Of a stretch of DNA of 49,989 bases, positions 7,718 to 18,176 are shown in pieces; within the stretch, counting starts at the first letter, position 1, and each line of letters opens with the position of its first letter. Where the stretch lies: the NCBI RefSeq assembly GCF_028693495.1, contig NZ_JAQUVG010000005.1, forward strand, positions 1-49,989. Direction: 5' to 3'. The notes beneath the pieces were generated by a model. It was not told where the DNA came from, searched no databases, and saw nothing but the letters and a program-made list of their open reading frames with translations. The translations under genes were made by a program, and so were the position numbers. The DNA is from Zoogloea sp. (GTDB lineage: Bacteria; Pseudomonadota; Gammaproteobacteria; Burkholderiales; Rhodocyclaceae).

Positions 7718-8353
7718 TCAGGTTCGTTTCACGATGATCAGGTGACGTTCCGCGTCAAGGCCGGGAACGTCGAGGGGCGTGCTGCCGTCGAGCCGGAAGC
7801 CGGTCGGGATGCGGGTGATCTCGTCCTCCGGGTAAAGGCCCTTCATGGCCAGGAGTCGGGTGTCCGGGCCAGCCAGGTGGGCGGTGAGGGTCACGAAGTC
7901 GGCCAGGTCGGCGAAGGCCCGGGAAATGATGCCGTCCGGCTGCCCGGGAGCATAGTCCGGCTGCCACTGCTCGATTCGGGCGTGGTGGGCACGGAAGTTG
8001 GGCAGTTTGAGCTCGATCCGTGCCTGGTTCTGGAAGACGGCCTTCTTCTGCACGGTCTCCACCGAATCCACCTGCAGCCCGGGACGGCAGATGGCCAGCA
8101 CTACGCCGGGCAGCCCTCCGCCGGAGCCCACGTCCACCAGACGGTGCACGCCGCTCAGATGGGGCAGCACCGACAGGGAGTCGAGCAGGTGGTGGGTGAT
8201 GACCTGGCTCTCGTTGCGGATGGCGGTGAGGTTGTAGACCTTGTTCCACTTGATCAGCAACTGGCCAAACGCCAGCAACGTGTCGACGGCATCGTCGGCC
8301 AGGGTCAGGCCAAGGGCGTCGATGCCCTGTTCGAGGGTCTGACGGGTGTTCAT
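7718..8353 (-). CDS. rsmG: 16S rRNA (guanine-N7)-methyltransferase RsmG
   Basis: A 211-residue SAM-dependent methyltransferase that modifies G527 of 16S rRNA. The SAM-binding GxGxG motif is seen as [17 protein letters not shown], preceded by the family signature NLTAIRN and [16 protein letters not shown] 8353 was chosen because it overlaps the mnmG stop as ATGA, which fits translational coupling; an in-frame upstream ATG would lie inside mnmG. The length is normal. Confidence 0.96.
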   Translation of the reverse strand: MNTRQTLEQGIDALGLTLADDAVDTLLAFGQLLIKWNKVYNLTAIRNESQVITHHLLDSLSVLPHLSGVHRLVDVGSGGGLPGVVLAICRPGLQVDSVETVQKKAVFQNQARIELKLPNFRAHHARIEQWQPDYAPGQPDGIISRAFADLADFVTLTAHLAGPDTRLLAMKGLYPEDEITRIPTGFRLDGSTPLDVPGLDAERHLIIVKRT

Positions 8354-10254
8354 GCGGATCTCTGCTCCCGGCCTCGGGCCAGTTCGCTGCGTTTGAGCCA
8401 TACCAGCAGCAGGCTGATGGCCGCCGGGGTGATTCCCTGAATGCGGCTGGCCTGGCCGATGGTTTCGGGCTTGTGCTGGTTGAGGCGGCCCTGGACTTCC
8501 TTGGACAGGCCGCGAACTGTGGTGTAGTCCAGGTCCGGTGGCAGTCGGGTGGCCTCGGCATTCATCTGGCGGGCGACTTCGTCCTGCTGGCGGTCGATGT
8601 AGCCCTGGTATTTGGCGGCGATTTCCAGCTGCTCGACCACCTGAGGGTCTGTTTCCGGAGTCTCGGGAGCACCGGGCAGGGTCATCAGGCTCGCGTAGCT
8701 GACGCTGGGCCGGCGGAGCAGCTCGAAGAAGGCGTATTCCCGCTCGATGGCCTTGCCGAGCACGGCTTCAGCGGTCTCCGCGGGCACCCTGGCCGGGGTG
8801 GCCCAGGTGACACGCAGGCGGGCGCTTTCGCGTTCGATGGCTTCGCGCTTGCGGCAGAAGGCCGCCCAGCGGATGTCGTCCACCAGGCCCAGTTTGCGGC
8901 CGGCTTCGGTGAGGCGCAGGTCTGCGTTGTCCTCGCGCAGGCTGAGACGGAATTCGGCGCGGGAGGTGAACATGCGGTAGGGCTCGGAAACGCCCCGGGT
9001 GATCAGGTCATCCACCAGTACGCCCAGGTAGGCTTCGTCGCGGCGCGGGCACCACGGTTCCTGCCCCTTCACCTGCAAGGCGGCGTTGATGCCGGCCAGC
9101 AGGCCCTGGGCGGCGGCTTCTTCGTAGCCGGTGGTGCCGTTGATCTGGCCGGCGAAGAAGAGGCCGGAAATCGATTTTGTTTCGAGGCTGGACTTGAGGT
9201 TGCGCGGATCGAAGTAGTCGTACTCGATGGCGTAGCCGGGGCGCAGGATGTGGCAGTTTTCGAGGCCGCGGATCGAACGGACGATGTCCAGCTGCACGTC
9301 GAAGGGCAGGCTGGTGGAAATTCCGTTGGGGTAGATCTCGTGGGTGTCCAGGCCTTCGGGTTCGAGAAAGACGTGGTGGCTGTCCTTGTCGGCGAAGCGG
9401 TGGATCTTGTCTTCGATGCTCGGGCAGTAGCGCGGGCCCACGCCTTCGATCACGCCGGAATACATCGGCGAGCGGTCGAGGTTGGCACGGATGATGTCGT
9501 GGGTGCGGTTGTTGGTGTGGGTGATCCAGCACGGCAGCTGGCGCGGGTGCTGGGCCGCGCTGCCGAGAAAGCTGAACACCGGCACCGGATCGTCGCCGGG
9601 CTGCTCCTGCATCACCGAGAAGTCGATCGTGCGGGCGTCGAGGCGCGGCGGTGTGCCGGTCTTGAGGCGGCCTTGAGGCAGGGCGAGTTCCTTGAGGCGT
9701 TGGCCGAGGCTGACCGCAGGAGGATCGCCGGCGCGGCCGCCCGAGTAGTTCTGCATGCCCACGTGAATCAGGCCGTTGAGGAAGGTGCCGGCGGTGAGCA
9801 CTACGGCGGGCGCTTCAAAGCGCAGCCCGATCTGGGTGACAACGCCGGTGACCCGGTCTCCCACCACGGTGAGATCGTCCACGGCCTGCTGGAACAGCCA
9901 CAGATTTGGCTGGTTCTCGAGGCGTTGGCGGATGGCGGCCTTGTACAGCACCCGGTCGGCCTGTGCGCGGGTGGCACGCACGGCCGGGCCCTTGCTGGCG
10001 TTGAGGATGCGGAACTGAATGCCGCTTTCGTCGGTGGCGGCAGCCATGGCTCCCCCCAGGGCGTCCACTTCCTTGACCAGGTGACCTTTGCCAATGCCGC
10101 CGATGGACGGGTTGCAGCTCATCTGGCCGAGGGTTTCGATGTTGTGGGTGAGCAGCAAGGTCGCGCACCCGGCCCGGGCTGCTGCCAGTGCGGCTTCGGT
10201 GCCGGCATGGCCGCCGCCGACAACGATGACGTCGAATCGGGTGGGATGGAGCAT
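8350..10254 (-). CDS. mnmG: tRNA U34 carboxymethylaminomethyl-modification enzyme MnmG (GidA)
   Basis: A 634-residue FAD enzyme that with MnmE builds cmnm5U at the tRNA wobble position. The N-terminal dinucleotide fold has [16 protein letters not shown], followed by the MnmG signatures [15 protein letters not shown] and [18 protein letters not shown], and [13 protein letters not shown]. The C-terminal helical domain ends in the usual [17 protein letters not shown]-type segment. It is the first gene of the minus-strand operon mnmG-rsmG-parA-parB, an arrangement often found near the chromosomal origin. Confidence 0.97.
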   Translation of the reverse strand: MLHPTRFDVIVVGGGHAGTEAALAAARAGCATLLLTHNIETLGQMSCNPSIGGIGKGHLVKEVDALGGAMAAATDESGIQFRILNASKGPAVRATRAQADRVLYKAAIRQRLENQPNLWLFQQAVDDLTVVGDRVTGVVTQIGLRFEAPAVVLTAGTFLNGLIHVGMQNYSGGRAGDPPAVSLGQRLKELALPQGRLKTGTPPRLDARTIDFSVMQEQPGDDPVPVFSFLGSAAQHPRQLPCWITHTNNRTHDIIRANLDRSPMYSGVIEGVGPRYCPSIEDKIHRFADKDSHHVFLEPEGLDTHEIYPNGISTSLPFDVQLDIVRSIRGLENCHILRPGYAIEYDYFDPRNLKSSLETKSISGLFFAGQINGTTGYEEAAAQGLLAGINAALQVKGQEPWCPRRDEAYLGVLVDDLITRGVSEPYRMFTSRAEFRLSLREDNADLRLTEAGRKLGLVDDIRWAAFCRKREAIERESARLRVTWATPARVPAETAEAVLGKAIEREYAFFELLRRPSVSYASLMTLPGAPETPETDPQVVEQLEIAAKYQGYIDRQQDEVARQMNAEATRLPPDLDYTTVRGLSKEVQGRLNQHKPETIGQASRIQGITPAAISLLLVWLKRSELARGREQRSA

Positions 10255-10632
10255 CGGAAAGCGGGGAAAGATCTTCGGGGGAGGGCAATGATACGACCTT
10301 GCGCTGCAAAATAACAGGGCCGGCCTCTGCTGGAAGGGGGAAAACCGGCTTTTTTACAACGGCTTATCGCGGTTCTGGAGGTTTTCGGGGAGGCTGAAGA
10401 TGGAGAAAAAAGAAGGACTGAAGATGTAATCAGCGGGTTTTAGAGTTGCACTTGGCAATGGCCGTTTGGCGTGGCCTTAAAGTTTGCGCCGACCCATCCG
10501 TAAATCGGCTTATACATGAAAATTACAAAAACGAAGGAAGACCGTCATGCTTGCATGTTTTAATGGGGACTAAGATCGTTTTTGTAGCATATTGTGTTCC
10601 AGGTGCTGGCGCCGGAACGTGGGAGTCTTTTT
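10255..10632. other. Divergent intergenic region between mnmG and cheY
   Basis: This 378-bp, relatively AT-rich stretch carries the promoters for the mnmG operon (minus) and the chemotaxis operon (plus). A short hairpin-like GCCGG...CCGGC followed by TTTTTT (about 10319-10355) resembles a weak terminator on the plus strand, but no gene precedes it. A sigma-28-like promoter is listed separately. No protein-coding gene is evident. Confidence 0.6.
10478..10504 (+). promoter_or_regulatory. Sigma-28 (FliA)-type promoter candidate for chemotaxis operon
   Basis: A perfect TAAAGTTT -35 box (10478-10485) is followed after exactly 11 bp by TCCGTAAA (10497-10504), five of eight matches to GCCGATAA. It lies about 130 bp before cheY and points into the chemotaxis operon, where a flagellar sigma factor would be expected. 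Confidence 0.5.
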
Positions 10633-10998
10633 GTGAAAACCATCATGCTGGTCGATGATTCGGCCACCGTTTTGTTGTCCATTTCCGGAATTCTGAGCAA
10701 GGCCGGTTTTCAGGTCGTTACCGCCAACAGCGCGGAGGATGGTCAGCGCAAGCTCGCGGGCGGGACCAAGCCTGATCTGCTGATTACTGATCTGAACATG
10801 CCGGGGATGAATGGCATCGAGTTCATCAAGCAGGTCCGTCTGCGTCCCGAACTGCGCTTCATGCCCATCCTGTTTCTGACCACGGAGTCCCAGCAGAGCA
10901 AACGTGCCGAGGCGAAAGCCGCCGGTGCTTCAGGCTGGATCGTCAAACCCGCAACAGCGGACACCCTGCTCAACACGATCAAGCTCGTGTTGCGCTGA
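10633..10998 (+). CDS. cheY: CheY-type single-domain response regulator
   Basis: A 121-residue receiver domain with acidic pair D8-D9, phosphoacceptor D53 (LLITDLNMPGMNG), T83/T84 and K105 (WIVKPAT), all required for phosphorylation-dependent switching. There is no output domain. It presumably takes phosphate from CheA encoded downstream. GTG 10633 was chosen because it opens the usual KTIMLVDDSAT start and has GGGAG about eight bases upstream; an ATG four codons later is the alternative. First gene of the chemotaxis operon, six bases before the next. Confidence 0.92.
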   Translation: MKTIMLVDDSATVLLSISGILSKAGFQVVTANSAEDGQRKLAGGTKPDLLITDLNMPGMNGIEFIKQVRLRPELRFMPILFLTTESQQSKRAEAKAAGASGWIVKPATADTLLNTIKLVLR

Positions 10999-11004
10999 GC
11001 AAAC

Positions 11005-12288
11005 ATGTATTTTCAGAACAGGTCCTGGCGGTACCGGGTATTGCTGTCGGTGGTGACAGCGCTGGGTGTGTTTGGCGTCGTGTACCTGGCGACCCCCTTC
11101 TACCACGAGTTCCTGCTTGACCGGTTCGGGCTCAGCCATTCGCTGGGTGATGCTGCCGGTGCGGCCTTTGCGGTGCTGGTCAGTTTCATGTCTCACCATC
11201 TCCTGTCGATTGCCCGTTACCGGGATACGAGTTACGGCTCCGAGAATGCCCTGCTGAACGCCCGCAAGGAGGTGGATCGAGGGAGCGCCGTCGCCATGGA
11301 AGTGGCCAAGTCCCTCGAACAGATGCCCCATCTGAACGGCATTCTTGTGGGGCAGCTCCATGCGGTCACTGAGCAGACCGAGGCCGCCGCGTTGGGCATG
11401 GTCGAGCGTCTGCAGGCGGTGGATGGGGTTGTCAGGGATCTGGATGAGGTGGTTCGCACGTTCTCGGCCGAATCCAGCCACATCGTCGAGGAAGCCAACA
11501 GCCGTGCCGCCCGGAATCAGACGACCCTCGTGGCTTTGCAGAAGTACATCCATTCCCGGCTCGAGAACGTCGGGGAGGAGCAGGAGCACGTGATGGCGGC
11601 CCTCAACGAGGCCCGCTCCCTGGCTCAGTTCGTCAATCTTGTCCGTGAAATCTCGGGGCAGACCAATCTGCTGGCCCTCAACGCAGCCATCGAGGCCGCC
11701 CGGGCGGGGGAGGCTGGGCGCGGTTTTGCCGTGGTGGCCGACGAGGTGCGCAAGCTGGCGGGCCAGACCGACCAGGCCGTGGTGAAGATCAATGAGGGCA
11801 TCGAGCGGGTGGTACACACCATCGAGTCCAAGTTCCGCGACCAGCTGGATCAGTCCCTCGGGAATGCTGAAGAGCAGGCCCTGCGTACGGTAGCCGAGCA
11901 GTTTGATGAGGTCAGCCAGAGTTACAACCAGTTGCTCGAACACGAGAGTCGTATTCTCGATGTGTTCCAGGCGTCGAGCAGCCGGTTGGCCGAAATGTTC
12001 ATGAATACCATGGCCAGCGTCCAGTTTCAGGATGTGACCCGTCAGCAGGTGGGCCATGTGATCGAGGCTCTGGAGCGTCTCGACGCGCATCTGCTCCAGT
12101 TGGTCGGTTGCCTGGAAGGCCGTGTGCAGGTCAGCGACATTCCCGCCATGACGGAGCAGATTGACCGTTTGTTCGAGAGTTACGTGATGCAGAGGGAGCG
12201 TGACGAACATGCCCTGCGCAGCGGCCGTGCGATCCCGGCTTCTGCCGCCGGCAGCAACGACAACGGGCCTGCCGTGGAATTGTTCTGA
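11005..12288 (+). CDS. Short membrane-bound methyl-accepting chemotaxis-like protein
   Basis: A 427-residue protein with two membrane segments (about 10-31 and 46-68) separated by only a short loop, so there is no periplasmic ligand domain and no obvious HAMP. A long coiled coil leads to a chemoreceptor signalling tip at about 212-258 ([20 protein letters not shown], then [15 protein letters not shown]). A second coiled coil carries [14 protein letters not shown]. The last residues are PAVELF, the same VELF end as the first CheD. It could sense a membrane or cytoplasmic cue, or act as a signalling adaptor. It is placed between cheY and the STAS gene; its exact partner is not readable. Confidence 0.8.
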   Translation: MYFQNRSWRYRVLLSVVTALGVFGVVYLATPFYHEFLLDRFGLSHSLGDAAGAAFAVLVSFMSHHLLSIARYRDTSYGSENALLNARKEVDRGSAVAMEVAKSLEQMPHLNGILVGQLHAVTEQTEAAALGMVERLQAVDGVVRDLDEVVRTFSAESSHIVEEANSRAARNQTTLVALQKYIHSRLENVGEEQEHVMAALNEARSLAQFVNLVREISGQTNLLALNAAIEAARAGEAGRGFAVVADEVRKLAGQTDQAVVKINEGIERVVHTIESKFRDQLDQSLGNAEEQALRTVAEQFDEVSQSYNQLLEHESRILDVFQASSSRLAEMFMNTMASVQFQDVTRQQVGHVIEALERLDAHLLQLVGCLEGRVQVSDIPAMTEQIDRLFESYVMQRERDEHALRSGRAIPASAAGSNDNGPAVELF

Positions 12289-12311
12289 GTCCGCAAGCCC
12301 TGGAGAGTCTG

Positions 12312-12626
12312 ATGAGCACGAACCGACGCGTCTTCGCCGAAGATTTCACGATTTACCGAGTGGCCGAACTCAAGCCGCTCTTGCTGGAGAGCCTTCAGGG
12401 ACATGACCGGATCGAGCTTGATCTGTCCGGTGTGGAGCATATGGATTCGGCAGGCTGTCAGCTGTTGATGCTGGTCAAGCGCGAGGCCAGTGCTGCCGGC
12501 AAGGTGCTGGCCATTGCCGCCCATAGCCCGGCAGTGCAGTCCCTGATCGAGTTCTACAATCTGGCCGCCTGGTTTGGCGACCCCCTTGTCGTGGCAGCCC
12601 AGGAGGGACGCAGCCATCATGGATGA
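12312..12626 (+). CDS. STAS-domain protein
   Basis: A 104-residue single STAS domain. The segment RIELDLSGVEHMDSAGCQLLMLVKR is the anti-sigma-factor-antagonist signature, with S46 at the usual phosphoserine position. No anti-sigma kinase gene is nearby. Its place between the receptor-like gene and cheA, with an 8-bp overlap into cheA, suggests it works in the chemosensory complex. How STAS proteins act in such operons is not something I can read from the sequence. Confidence 0.85.
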   Translation: MSTNRRVFAEDFTIYRVAELKPLLLESLQGHDRIELDLSGVEHMDSAGCQLLMLVKREASAAGKVLAIAAHSPAVQSLIEFYNLAAWFGDPLVVAAQEGRSHHG

Positions 12627-14793
12627 ACTCAAGCAGGTGTTCGTGCAGGAAAGCGGGGAGCAACTGGACGCGCTCGAGTCGCTGCTGCTGGAGCTGGAGA
12701 ACCGTCCGGACGACGAAACCATCCTGAACAGCATCTTCCGGGCTGCCCACACCATCAAGGGGGCGGCTGGAATGGTGGAGGCCAGTGGCGTGGAGTCCTT
12801 TGCCCATGTGGTGGAGAACGTGCTCGACCGCCTGCGCAACCACGAAATTGCAGTGACCACCGAGCTGGCGGCGCTGATGCTGGCCTGCACCGACCAGCTG
12901 CGTCTGCTGGTGGCTGCCGAAGCGGGCACCACCGAACTGCCCACGGAGGAGATCGCGGCCCGTAGTGCCAGTCTGCTGACACGGCTGAGGGAGTACGGGC
13001 CAGGCGGACAGGTGTCGGCTACCAGCCCCCAGACGGTCGAGCCGGCGGTTCAGCGCATTCCGTCCCCGCAAGGGGGGCACGAGTGCTGGCATATATCGCT
13101 GCGCTTCGGGCCGGATGTGCTGCGTCAGGGCATGGACCCGGAGAATTTCCTGCGCTTTCTCGAAACCGTGGGTCAGATCCGTCACATCGAGACCCTGGCC
13201 GACACCATGCCGGCGGCCGAGGAAATGGACCCAGAGCTGTGCTATCTGGGTTTCGAGATCGCCCTGGAGTCGACGGCCGACAAGCAGGCGATCGAAGATG
13301 TCTTCGCCTTTGTGCGGGACGAGTGCCGGCTGGCCATTTTGCCCCCCAACAGCAAGGTGCGGGATTACCTGGACCTGATCGAAGGTCTGCCCGAGGACTC
13401 CCTGCGACTGGGCGAGATCCTTGTCCGGGTGGGCGCCCTGACGGCGGAGGAACTGGCCGAAGGACTGCGTACCCAGACCACGCCTGCCAGCGCCGAGGAT
13501 GCCGTCGAGAACAAGCCGATCGGTGAAATCCTGGTGGCCCAACAGGTGGTTCAGCCCGAACTGGTGGCGGCCGCCGTGGCCAAGCAGACCCAGGTCAGCG
13601 AAAAGAAGGCCCACGAAGCGAAATTGATCCGGGTTCCCGCAGACAAGCTCGATCACCTGATCAATCTGGTTGGTGAGCTGGTGATCGCCGGTGCGGCCAC
13701 CAGCCTGCTGGCCCACACCCGGCGGGATGGAGAGCTGATCGAGTCCTCTTCCCTGCTGACCCGGTTGGTGGAAGAGATCCGGGATGCCTCCCTGCAACTC
13801 CGTACGGTGCAGATCGGTGAAACCTTCAACCGCTTCCAGCGCCTGGTGCGGGATACCTGCAAGGATCTGGGCAAGGATGTCGATCTGGTGATTTCCGGAG
13901 GAGACACCGAGCTCGACAAATCGATTGTCGAGAAAATCGGTGACCCCCTGATGCATCTGGTGCGCAATTCCCTGGATCACGGCATCGAGCCTTCGGTGGT
14001 CCGGGAGGCGGCGGGCAAGGATCCCCGTGGCACCCTGTCCCTCAACGCTTACCACGATGCCGGCAATATCGTCATCGAGGTGGCTGACGACGGGGCGGGT
14101 CTCAATCGTGATCGCATCCTGGCCAAGGCGATCGAGCGGGGTCTGGTGGAGCCTGATGTCCAGCTTTCCGATCGGGAAGTCTACGACCTCATTTTTGCCC
14201 CCGGACTGTCCACTGCCGAGCAGGTCACCAATTTGTCCGGTCGGGGGGTCGGCATGGATGTGGTACGCCGCAACCTGCAGGCCCTGCGCGGGACCATCAG
14301 TGTGGACAGCCAGCCCGGTAAAGGCACTCGTCTGACCCTGCGTCTGCCCCTGACCCTGGCCATCATTGATGGTTTCCTGGTGGTGTCGGCCAACCGCTCT
14401 TATGTGATTCCGCTGGATGCCGTGGTGGAGTGCATCGAGCGTCCGGTGGCGGAGCACGACCGCAACTACTTCAACCTGCGGGGCCAGGTCCTGCCGGCCG
14501 TGTGCCTGCGCGACAGCTTCAACCTGCCCGGTGAGCGCCCCACGCGAGAGAGCGTGGTGGTGGTGCAGTACGCCGGCCAGCGCGCCGGGATCGTGGTGGA
14601 CCGCCTGGCCGGAGAACTGCAGGCCGTGATCAAGCCCCTCGGTGCCTTGTTCCGCCACCTGCAAGGCATCGGTGGCTCGACCATCCTGGGCAGCGGCGAA
14701 GTGGCCCTGATCCTCGACATTTCCGCCCTCATCAAGATTTCTGGCCAGGCCGAGCAGCGCCTCCTGGCCCGACCCGAACAACGTAGCGCCTGA
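12619..14793 (+). CDS. cheA: Chemotaxis histidine kinase CheA (with MshEN-like insert)
   Basis: A 724-residue CheA that passes phosphate to CheY and CheB. P1 has phospho-histidine H44 ([13 protein letters not shown]). A mixed region at about 155-250 ([20 protein letters not shown]) replaces a recognisable P2. It is followed by two tandem LGEIL-type segments (263-286 and 300-323) that resemble the c-di-GMP-binding MshEN motif. Next come the P3 dimerisation domain, the P4 ATPase with N450 ([12 protein letters not shown]) and glycine boxes DDGAGLN and GRGVGMD, and a C-terminal CheW-like P5. ATG 12619 was chosen for its AGGAGGGA ribosome site and overlap with the STAS gene. Confidence 0.95.
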   Translation: MDELKQVFVQESGEQLDALESLLLELENRPDDETILNSIFRAAHTIKGAAGMVEASGVESFAHVVENVLDRLRNHEIAVTTELAALMLACTDQLRLLVAAEAGTTELPTEEIAARSASLLTRLREYGPGGQVSATSPQTVEPAVQRIPSPQGGHECWHISLRFGPDVLRQGMDPENFLRFLETVGQIRHIETLADTMPAAEEMDPELCYLGFEIALESTADKQAIEDVFAFVRDECRLAILPPNSKVRDYLDLIEGLPEDSLRLGEILVRVGALTAEELAEGLRTQTTPASAEDAVENKPIGEILVAQQVVQPELVAAAVAKQTQVSEKKAHEAKLIRVPADKLDHLINLVGELVIAGAATSLLAHTRRDGELIESSSLLTRLVEEIRDASLQLRTVQIGETFNRFQRLVRDTCKDLGKDVDLVISGGDTELDKSIVEKIGDPLMHLVRNSLDHGIEPSVVREAAGKDPRGTLSLNAYHDAGNIVIEVADDGAGLNRDRILAKAIERGLVEPDVQLSDREVYDLIFAPGLSTAEQVTNLSGRGVGMDVVRRNLQALRGTISVDSQPGKGTRLTLRLPLTLAIIDGFLVVSANRSYVIPLDAVVECIERPVAEHDRNYFNLRGQVLPAVCLRDSFNLPGERPTRESVVVVQYAGQRAGIVVDRLAGELQAVIKPLGALFRHLQGIGGSTILGSGEVALILDISALIKISGQAEQRLLARPEQRSA

Positions 14794-14819
14794 ACCTTCT
14801 GCATCATCCGGAGACCATC

Positions 14820-17552
14820 ATGTTCAAGAACCTCAAAATCGGAGTTCGCCTGGGCCTGGGATTTGCCTTTGTCCTCGTCCTGTTGGCAACGATCTCCATC
14901 GTGTCGATCTCGCGTATCAACATCCTCAACGGGCATGTGGTGCAGCTCGCCGAGGAACGCCTGCCGAAGATCGTGCAGACGGAGGAGGTCCGCCTCAACG
15001 TCCAGCTCATCGGACGGGGTGCGCGCAACATGATCATGAGTAACGACAAGGCGATGGAGAAAAAGCAGCTTGAGGACATCGCCAAGTACCGCAGTCGTAA
15101 CGCGCAGATCCTCGAGGAAATGGCGCCGATGGTGCATACCGAGAAGGGCAAGGCGCTCCTCACCAAGGCCCAGGAGGCACGAGCCCGCTTCAATGCGGTG
15201 GTGGAGCGCTTGTTGTCGGTTGCGGATACGTCCTCGCCTCAATACAACCAGGACAAAGCAGTTCAGCTCTTGTTCGGCGAATATGGTGAGGCGGCCGCCA
15301 GCTATAACGGGGCTCTGGAGGAGTTCTCCAAGTTTCAGGTCGCAGGCGCAAAGAGCACGGGTGATGCCGCGGTCGAACTGGCCGCCGCCGCCCAGACCCT
15401 GCTGATCTCGCTGTCCCTGCTGGCCATTGCGCTGGCCGTGGTGATCGCCTTCCTGCTGACCCGCAGCATTACCCGTCCGGTCACCCAGGTCGTGGATGCC
15501 GCCAAGAAGATGGCGGTGGGTGACTTCAGCTTCAACCTGGCCAGCGATGCGAAGGATGAGGTCGGCCAGGTCGTCAATGCAGTGGGGGCGGTGCAGCGTT
15601 CCGTGCAGGCCATGTCTGCTGATGCGAGCCTGTTGTCCAAGGCCGCCGTGGAAGGTCGTCTGGCGACGCGCGCGGATGCCAGCAAGCACCAGGGCGATTT
15701 CCGCAAGATCGTGGAAGGGGTGAACGACACCCTGGATGCGGTGATCGGCCCTCTGAACGTGGCGGCCAACTACGTGGATCGCATCTCCAAGGGCGACATC
15801 CCGGCCAAGATCACCGACAACTACAACGGTGACTTCAACACCATCAAGAACAACCTGAACACCTGCGTGGACGCGGTGAACAAGCTGGTGGCCGATGCGG
15901 GCGTGCTGTCCAAGGCGGCGGTGGAAGGCCGTCTGGCCACGCGCGCCGACGCCAGCCAGCACCAGGGCGACTTCCGCCGCATCGTGGAAGGGGTGAACGG
16001 CACCCTGGACGCGGTGATCGGGCCCCTCAACGTGGCTGCCAACTATGTAGACCGGATCTCCAAGGGCGACATCCCGCCGAAGATCACCGACAGCTACAAC
16101 GGCGACTTCAACACCATCAAAAACAACCTCAACACCTGCATCGAGGCAGTGAACAAGCTGGTGGCCGATGCGGTCGTGTTGTCCAAGGCTGCCGTGGATG
16201 GCCGGCTGGCGACCCGTGCCGATGCGTCCCAGCACCAGGGTGATTTCCGCCGCATCGTGGAAGGGGTGAACGGTACCCTGGACGCGGTGATCGGACCCCT
16301 CAACGTGGCCGCCAACTATGTAGACCGGATCTCCAAGGGCGACATCCCGGCAAAGATCACCGACAGCTACAACGGTGACTTCAACACCATCAAGAACAAC
16401 CTCAATACCTGCATCGAGGCGGTGAACAAGCTCGTGGCCGATGCCAACCTGCTGTCCGCTGCCGCCATTGCCGGCCGCCTCGAGACCCGTGCCGACGGCA
16501 GCCAGCACCAGGGCGATTTCCGCAAAATCGTGGATGGCGTCAATGGCACGCTGGACGCCATCGTCGGCCCGATCAACGAGGTGCGCCGGATCATGACCTC
16601 GATCGAGCAGGGCGACCTGACCCAGAACATCGCCAACGACTACCAGGGCGATTTCAAGGCCCTGAAGGACGCGGTGAACAACACCGTCGGCAAGCTCTCC
16701 GACACCATCACCCAGGTGCGCACTGCGGCCGATGCGCTGACCAACGCCTCCGGCCAGGTGTCGGCCACGGCCCAGTCCTTGTCCCAGTCGTCGTCCGAAC
16801 AAGCCGCCAGCGTGGAAGAGTCGTCCGCGTCCGTCGAGGAGATGTCGGCCTCGATCAACCAGAATGCCGAGAACGCCAAGGTCACCGACAGCCTGGCTTC
16901 GAAGACCGCGGTGGAAGCCACCGAGGGGGGGGATGCAGTAAAGAACACCGTCGATGCGATGAAGAAGATTGCCCAGAAGATCGGGATCATTGATGACATC
17001 GCTTACCAGACCAACCTGCTGGCCCTGAACGCAGCCATTGAAGCCGCCCGGGCCGGCGAGCACGGTAAGGGTTTTGCCGTGGTCGCTGCCGAGGTGCGCA
17101 AGCTGGCTGAGCGTAGCCAGGTGGCAGCTCAGGAGATCGGTGGACTGGCTGGGGATTCCGTTGGTCTGGCCGAGCGTGCGGGCCATCTCCTTGATGAGAT
17201 CGTGCCGTCGATCCGCAAGACTTCCGACCTGGTCCAGGAGATTGCTTCGGCTTCCCAGGAACAGTCGTCCGGCGTCGCTCAGATCAATAACGCGATGAAC
17301 CAGCTCAACCAGGCCACCCAGCAGAATGCCTCGGCTTCCGAAGAACTGGCAGCCACCGCCGAGGAACTGGGCGGTCAGGCCGAGCAACTGCAGCAACTGA
17401 TGCTGTTCTTCACCATTGACGAGCGCAACATGGGGCGTAATCTGGCCCTGGCCGCACCTGCCAGTGCATCCCGCAGTGCGACCGTCAAGCCCAAGGCAGG
17501 CGCCCGGGTGGCCGGTTTCGCATTCAACGAGAACGACTTCGAAAAGTTCTGA
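14820..17552 (+). CDS. Methyl-accepting chemotaxis protein with poly-HAMP repeats
   Basis: A 910-residue receptor. TM1 (about 9-30), a helical ligand-binding region (about 31-190, four-helix-bundle type) and TM2 (about 193-216) are followed by a HAMP domain. Four tandem 91-residue repeats follow (from about 268), each with the stretches [16 protein letters not shown] and [19 protein letters not shown]. The methyl-accepting signalling domain has its tip at [20 protein letters not shown]. The C-terminus is NDFEKF, a possible tether for CheR/CheB or CheD. The first three repeats are almost identical in DNA. It lies between cheA and cheW and is probably the main receptor of this system. Confidence 0.93.
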   Translation: MFKNLKIGVRLGLGFAFVLVLLATISIVSISRINILNGHVVQLAEERLPKIVQTEEVRLNVQLIGRGARNMIMSNDKAMEKKQLEDIAKYRSRNAQILEEMAPMVHTEKGKALLTKAQEARARFNAVVERLLSVADTSSPQYNQDKAVQLLFGEYGEAAASYNGALEEFSKFQVAGAKSTGDAAVELAAAAQTLLISLSLLAIALAVVIAFLLTRSITRPVTQVVDAAKKMAVGDFSFNLASDAKDEVGQVVNAVGAVQRSVQAMSADASLLSKAAVEGRLATRADASKHQGDFRKIVEGVNDTLDAVIGPLNVAANYVDRISKGDIPAKITDNYNGDFNTIKNNLNTCVDAVNKLVADAGVLSKAAVEGRLATRADASQHQGDFRRIVEGVNGTLDAVIGPLNVAANYVDRISKGDIPPKITDSYNGDFNTIKNNLNTCIEAVNKLVADAVVLSKAAVDGRLATRADASQHQGDFRRIVEGVNGTLDAVIGPLNVAANYVDRISKGDIPAKITDSYNGDFNTIKNNLNTCIEAVNKLVADANLLSAAAIAGRLETRADGSQHQGDFRKIVDGVNGTLDAIVGPINEVRRIMTSIEQGDLTQNIANDYQGDFKALKDAVNNTVGKLSDTITQVRTAADALTNASGQVSATAQSLSQSSSEQAASVEESSASVEEMSASINQNAENAKVTDSLASKTAVEATEGGDAVKNTVDAMKKIAQKIGIIDDIAYQTNLLALNAAIEAARAGEHGKGFAVVAAEVRKLAERSQVAAQEIGGLAGDSVGLAERAGHLLDEIVPSIRKTSDLVQEIASASQEQSSGVAQINNAMNQLNQATQQNASASEELAATAEELGGQAEQLQQLMLFFTIDERNMGRNLALAAPASASRSATVKPKAGARVAGFAFNENDFEKF
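15621..16712 (+). repeat. Four tandem 273-bp HAMP-type repeats inside the receptor gene
   Basis: Units start at 15621, 15894, 16167 and 16440. The exact period is 273 bp (91 codons). Units 1-3 are nearly identical at DNA level; unit 4 is diverged ([18 protein letters not shown]). Each unit holds two HAMP-like halves, one around GRLATRAD and one around SKGDIP. Confidence 0.92.
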
Positions 17553-17572
17553 GCGGCGAAAGGAGCCTGAGC

Positions 17573-18151
17573 ATGTCCACGCTGCCCACCGCGGCGGGCC
17601 AGATCACCCCAGCCGGAGCCAAGACTCCGGCTGGGGTGGAAACCAGCCCTGCCCAGTACCTCACCTTCCTGCTTGGCGGCGAGATGTTTGCCGTCGGCAT
17701 CCTCAACATCAAGGAGATCATTGAGTACGGTACCGTCACCGAAATCCCGATGGTGCCCCCCTTCATCCGTGGCGTGATCAACCTGCGGGGCGCCGTGGTG
17801 CCCGTCATCGACCTGGCTAGCCGCTTCGGTGGCAAGCGCTCGGAGATTTCCCGGCGCACCTGCATCGTGATCATCGAGCTGACCGAAAACGACGAACGCC
17901 AGGATGTGGGAGTGGTGGTGGATGCAGTCTCGGAGGTGCTGGAGATTCCAGCCTCCGAGATTGAGCCGCCGCCCTCGTTTGGTGCCCGGATCCGGGCCGA
18001 CTTCATCCGGGGCATGGGCAAGGTCAATGGCAAGTTCGTGATCATTCTGGAAGTCGCCAAGGTTCTGTCGGTGGACGAGATTGCCTCCCTGGCCACCCTT
18101 GCTACTCCGGCGCTCCCCGAAGTGGCTACGGGCTCTCCAGTTCAGGATTGA
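17573..18151 (+). CDS. cheW: Chemotaxis adaptor CheW
   Basis: A 192-residue CheW that links receptors to CheA. A disordered Pro/Ala-rich N-terminal tail of about 27 residues precedes the SH3-like CheW domain (about 28-170) with LTFLLGGEMFAVGILNIKEI, the signature IRGVINLRGAVVPVIDL, and GVVVDAVSEVLEI. ATG 17573 follows AAAGGAGCC at good spacing. It lies 20 bp after the poly-HAMP receptor gene. Confidence 0.95.
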   Translation: MSTLPTAAGQITPAGAKTPAGVETSPAQYLTFLLGGEMFAVGILNIKEIIEYGTVTEIPMVPPFIRGVINLRGAVVPVIDLASRFGGKRSEISRRTCIVIIELTENDERQDVGVVVDAVSEVLEIPASEIEPPPSFGARIRADFIRGMGKVNGKFVIILEVAKVLSVDEIASLATLATPALPEVATGSPVQD

Positions 18152-18176
18152 GTCTCCGCCTGAGGGGACGGATCCC

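Noticed and set aside
7732-7747. GTTTCACG half of a parS-like site near the end of rsmG
   Set aside because: Only one arm matches; the other half is unrelated.
8473-10314. A 613-codon plus-strand frame opposite mnmG
   Set aside because: Antisense shadow with biased composition; mnmG on the minus strand is unmistakable.
10512-10520. DnaA-box-like TTATACATG between mnmG and cheY
   Set aside because: Single copy, two mismatches, no cluster; no support for an origin here.
14466-17396. A 976-codon minus-strand frame opposite cheA and the poly-HAMP receptor
   Set aside because: It mirrors the tandem repeats of the receptor gene and has no start signals or family; a shadow of the coding strand.
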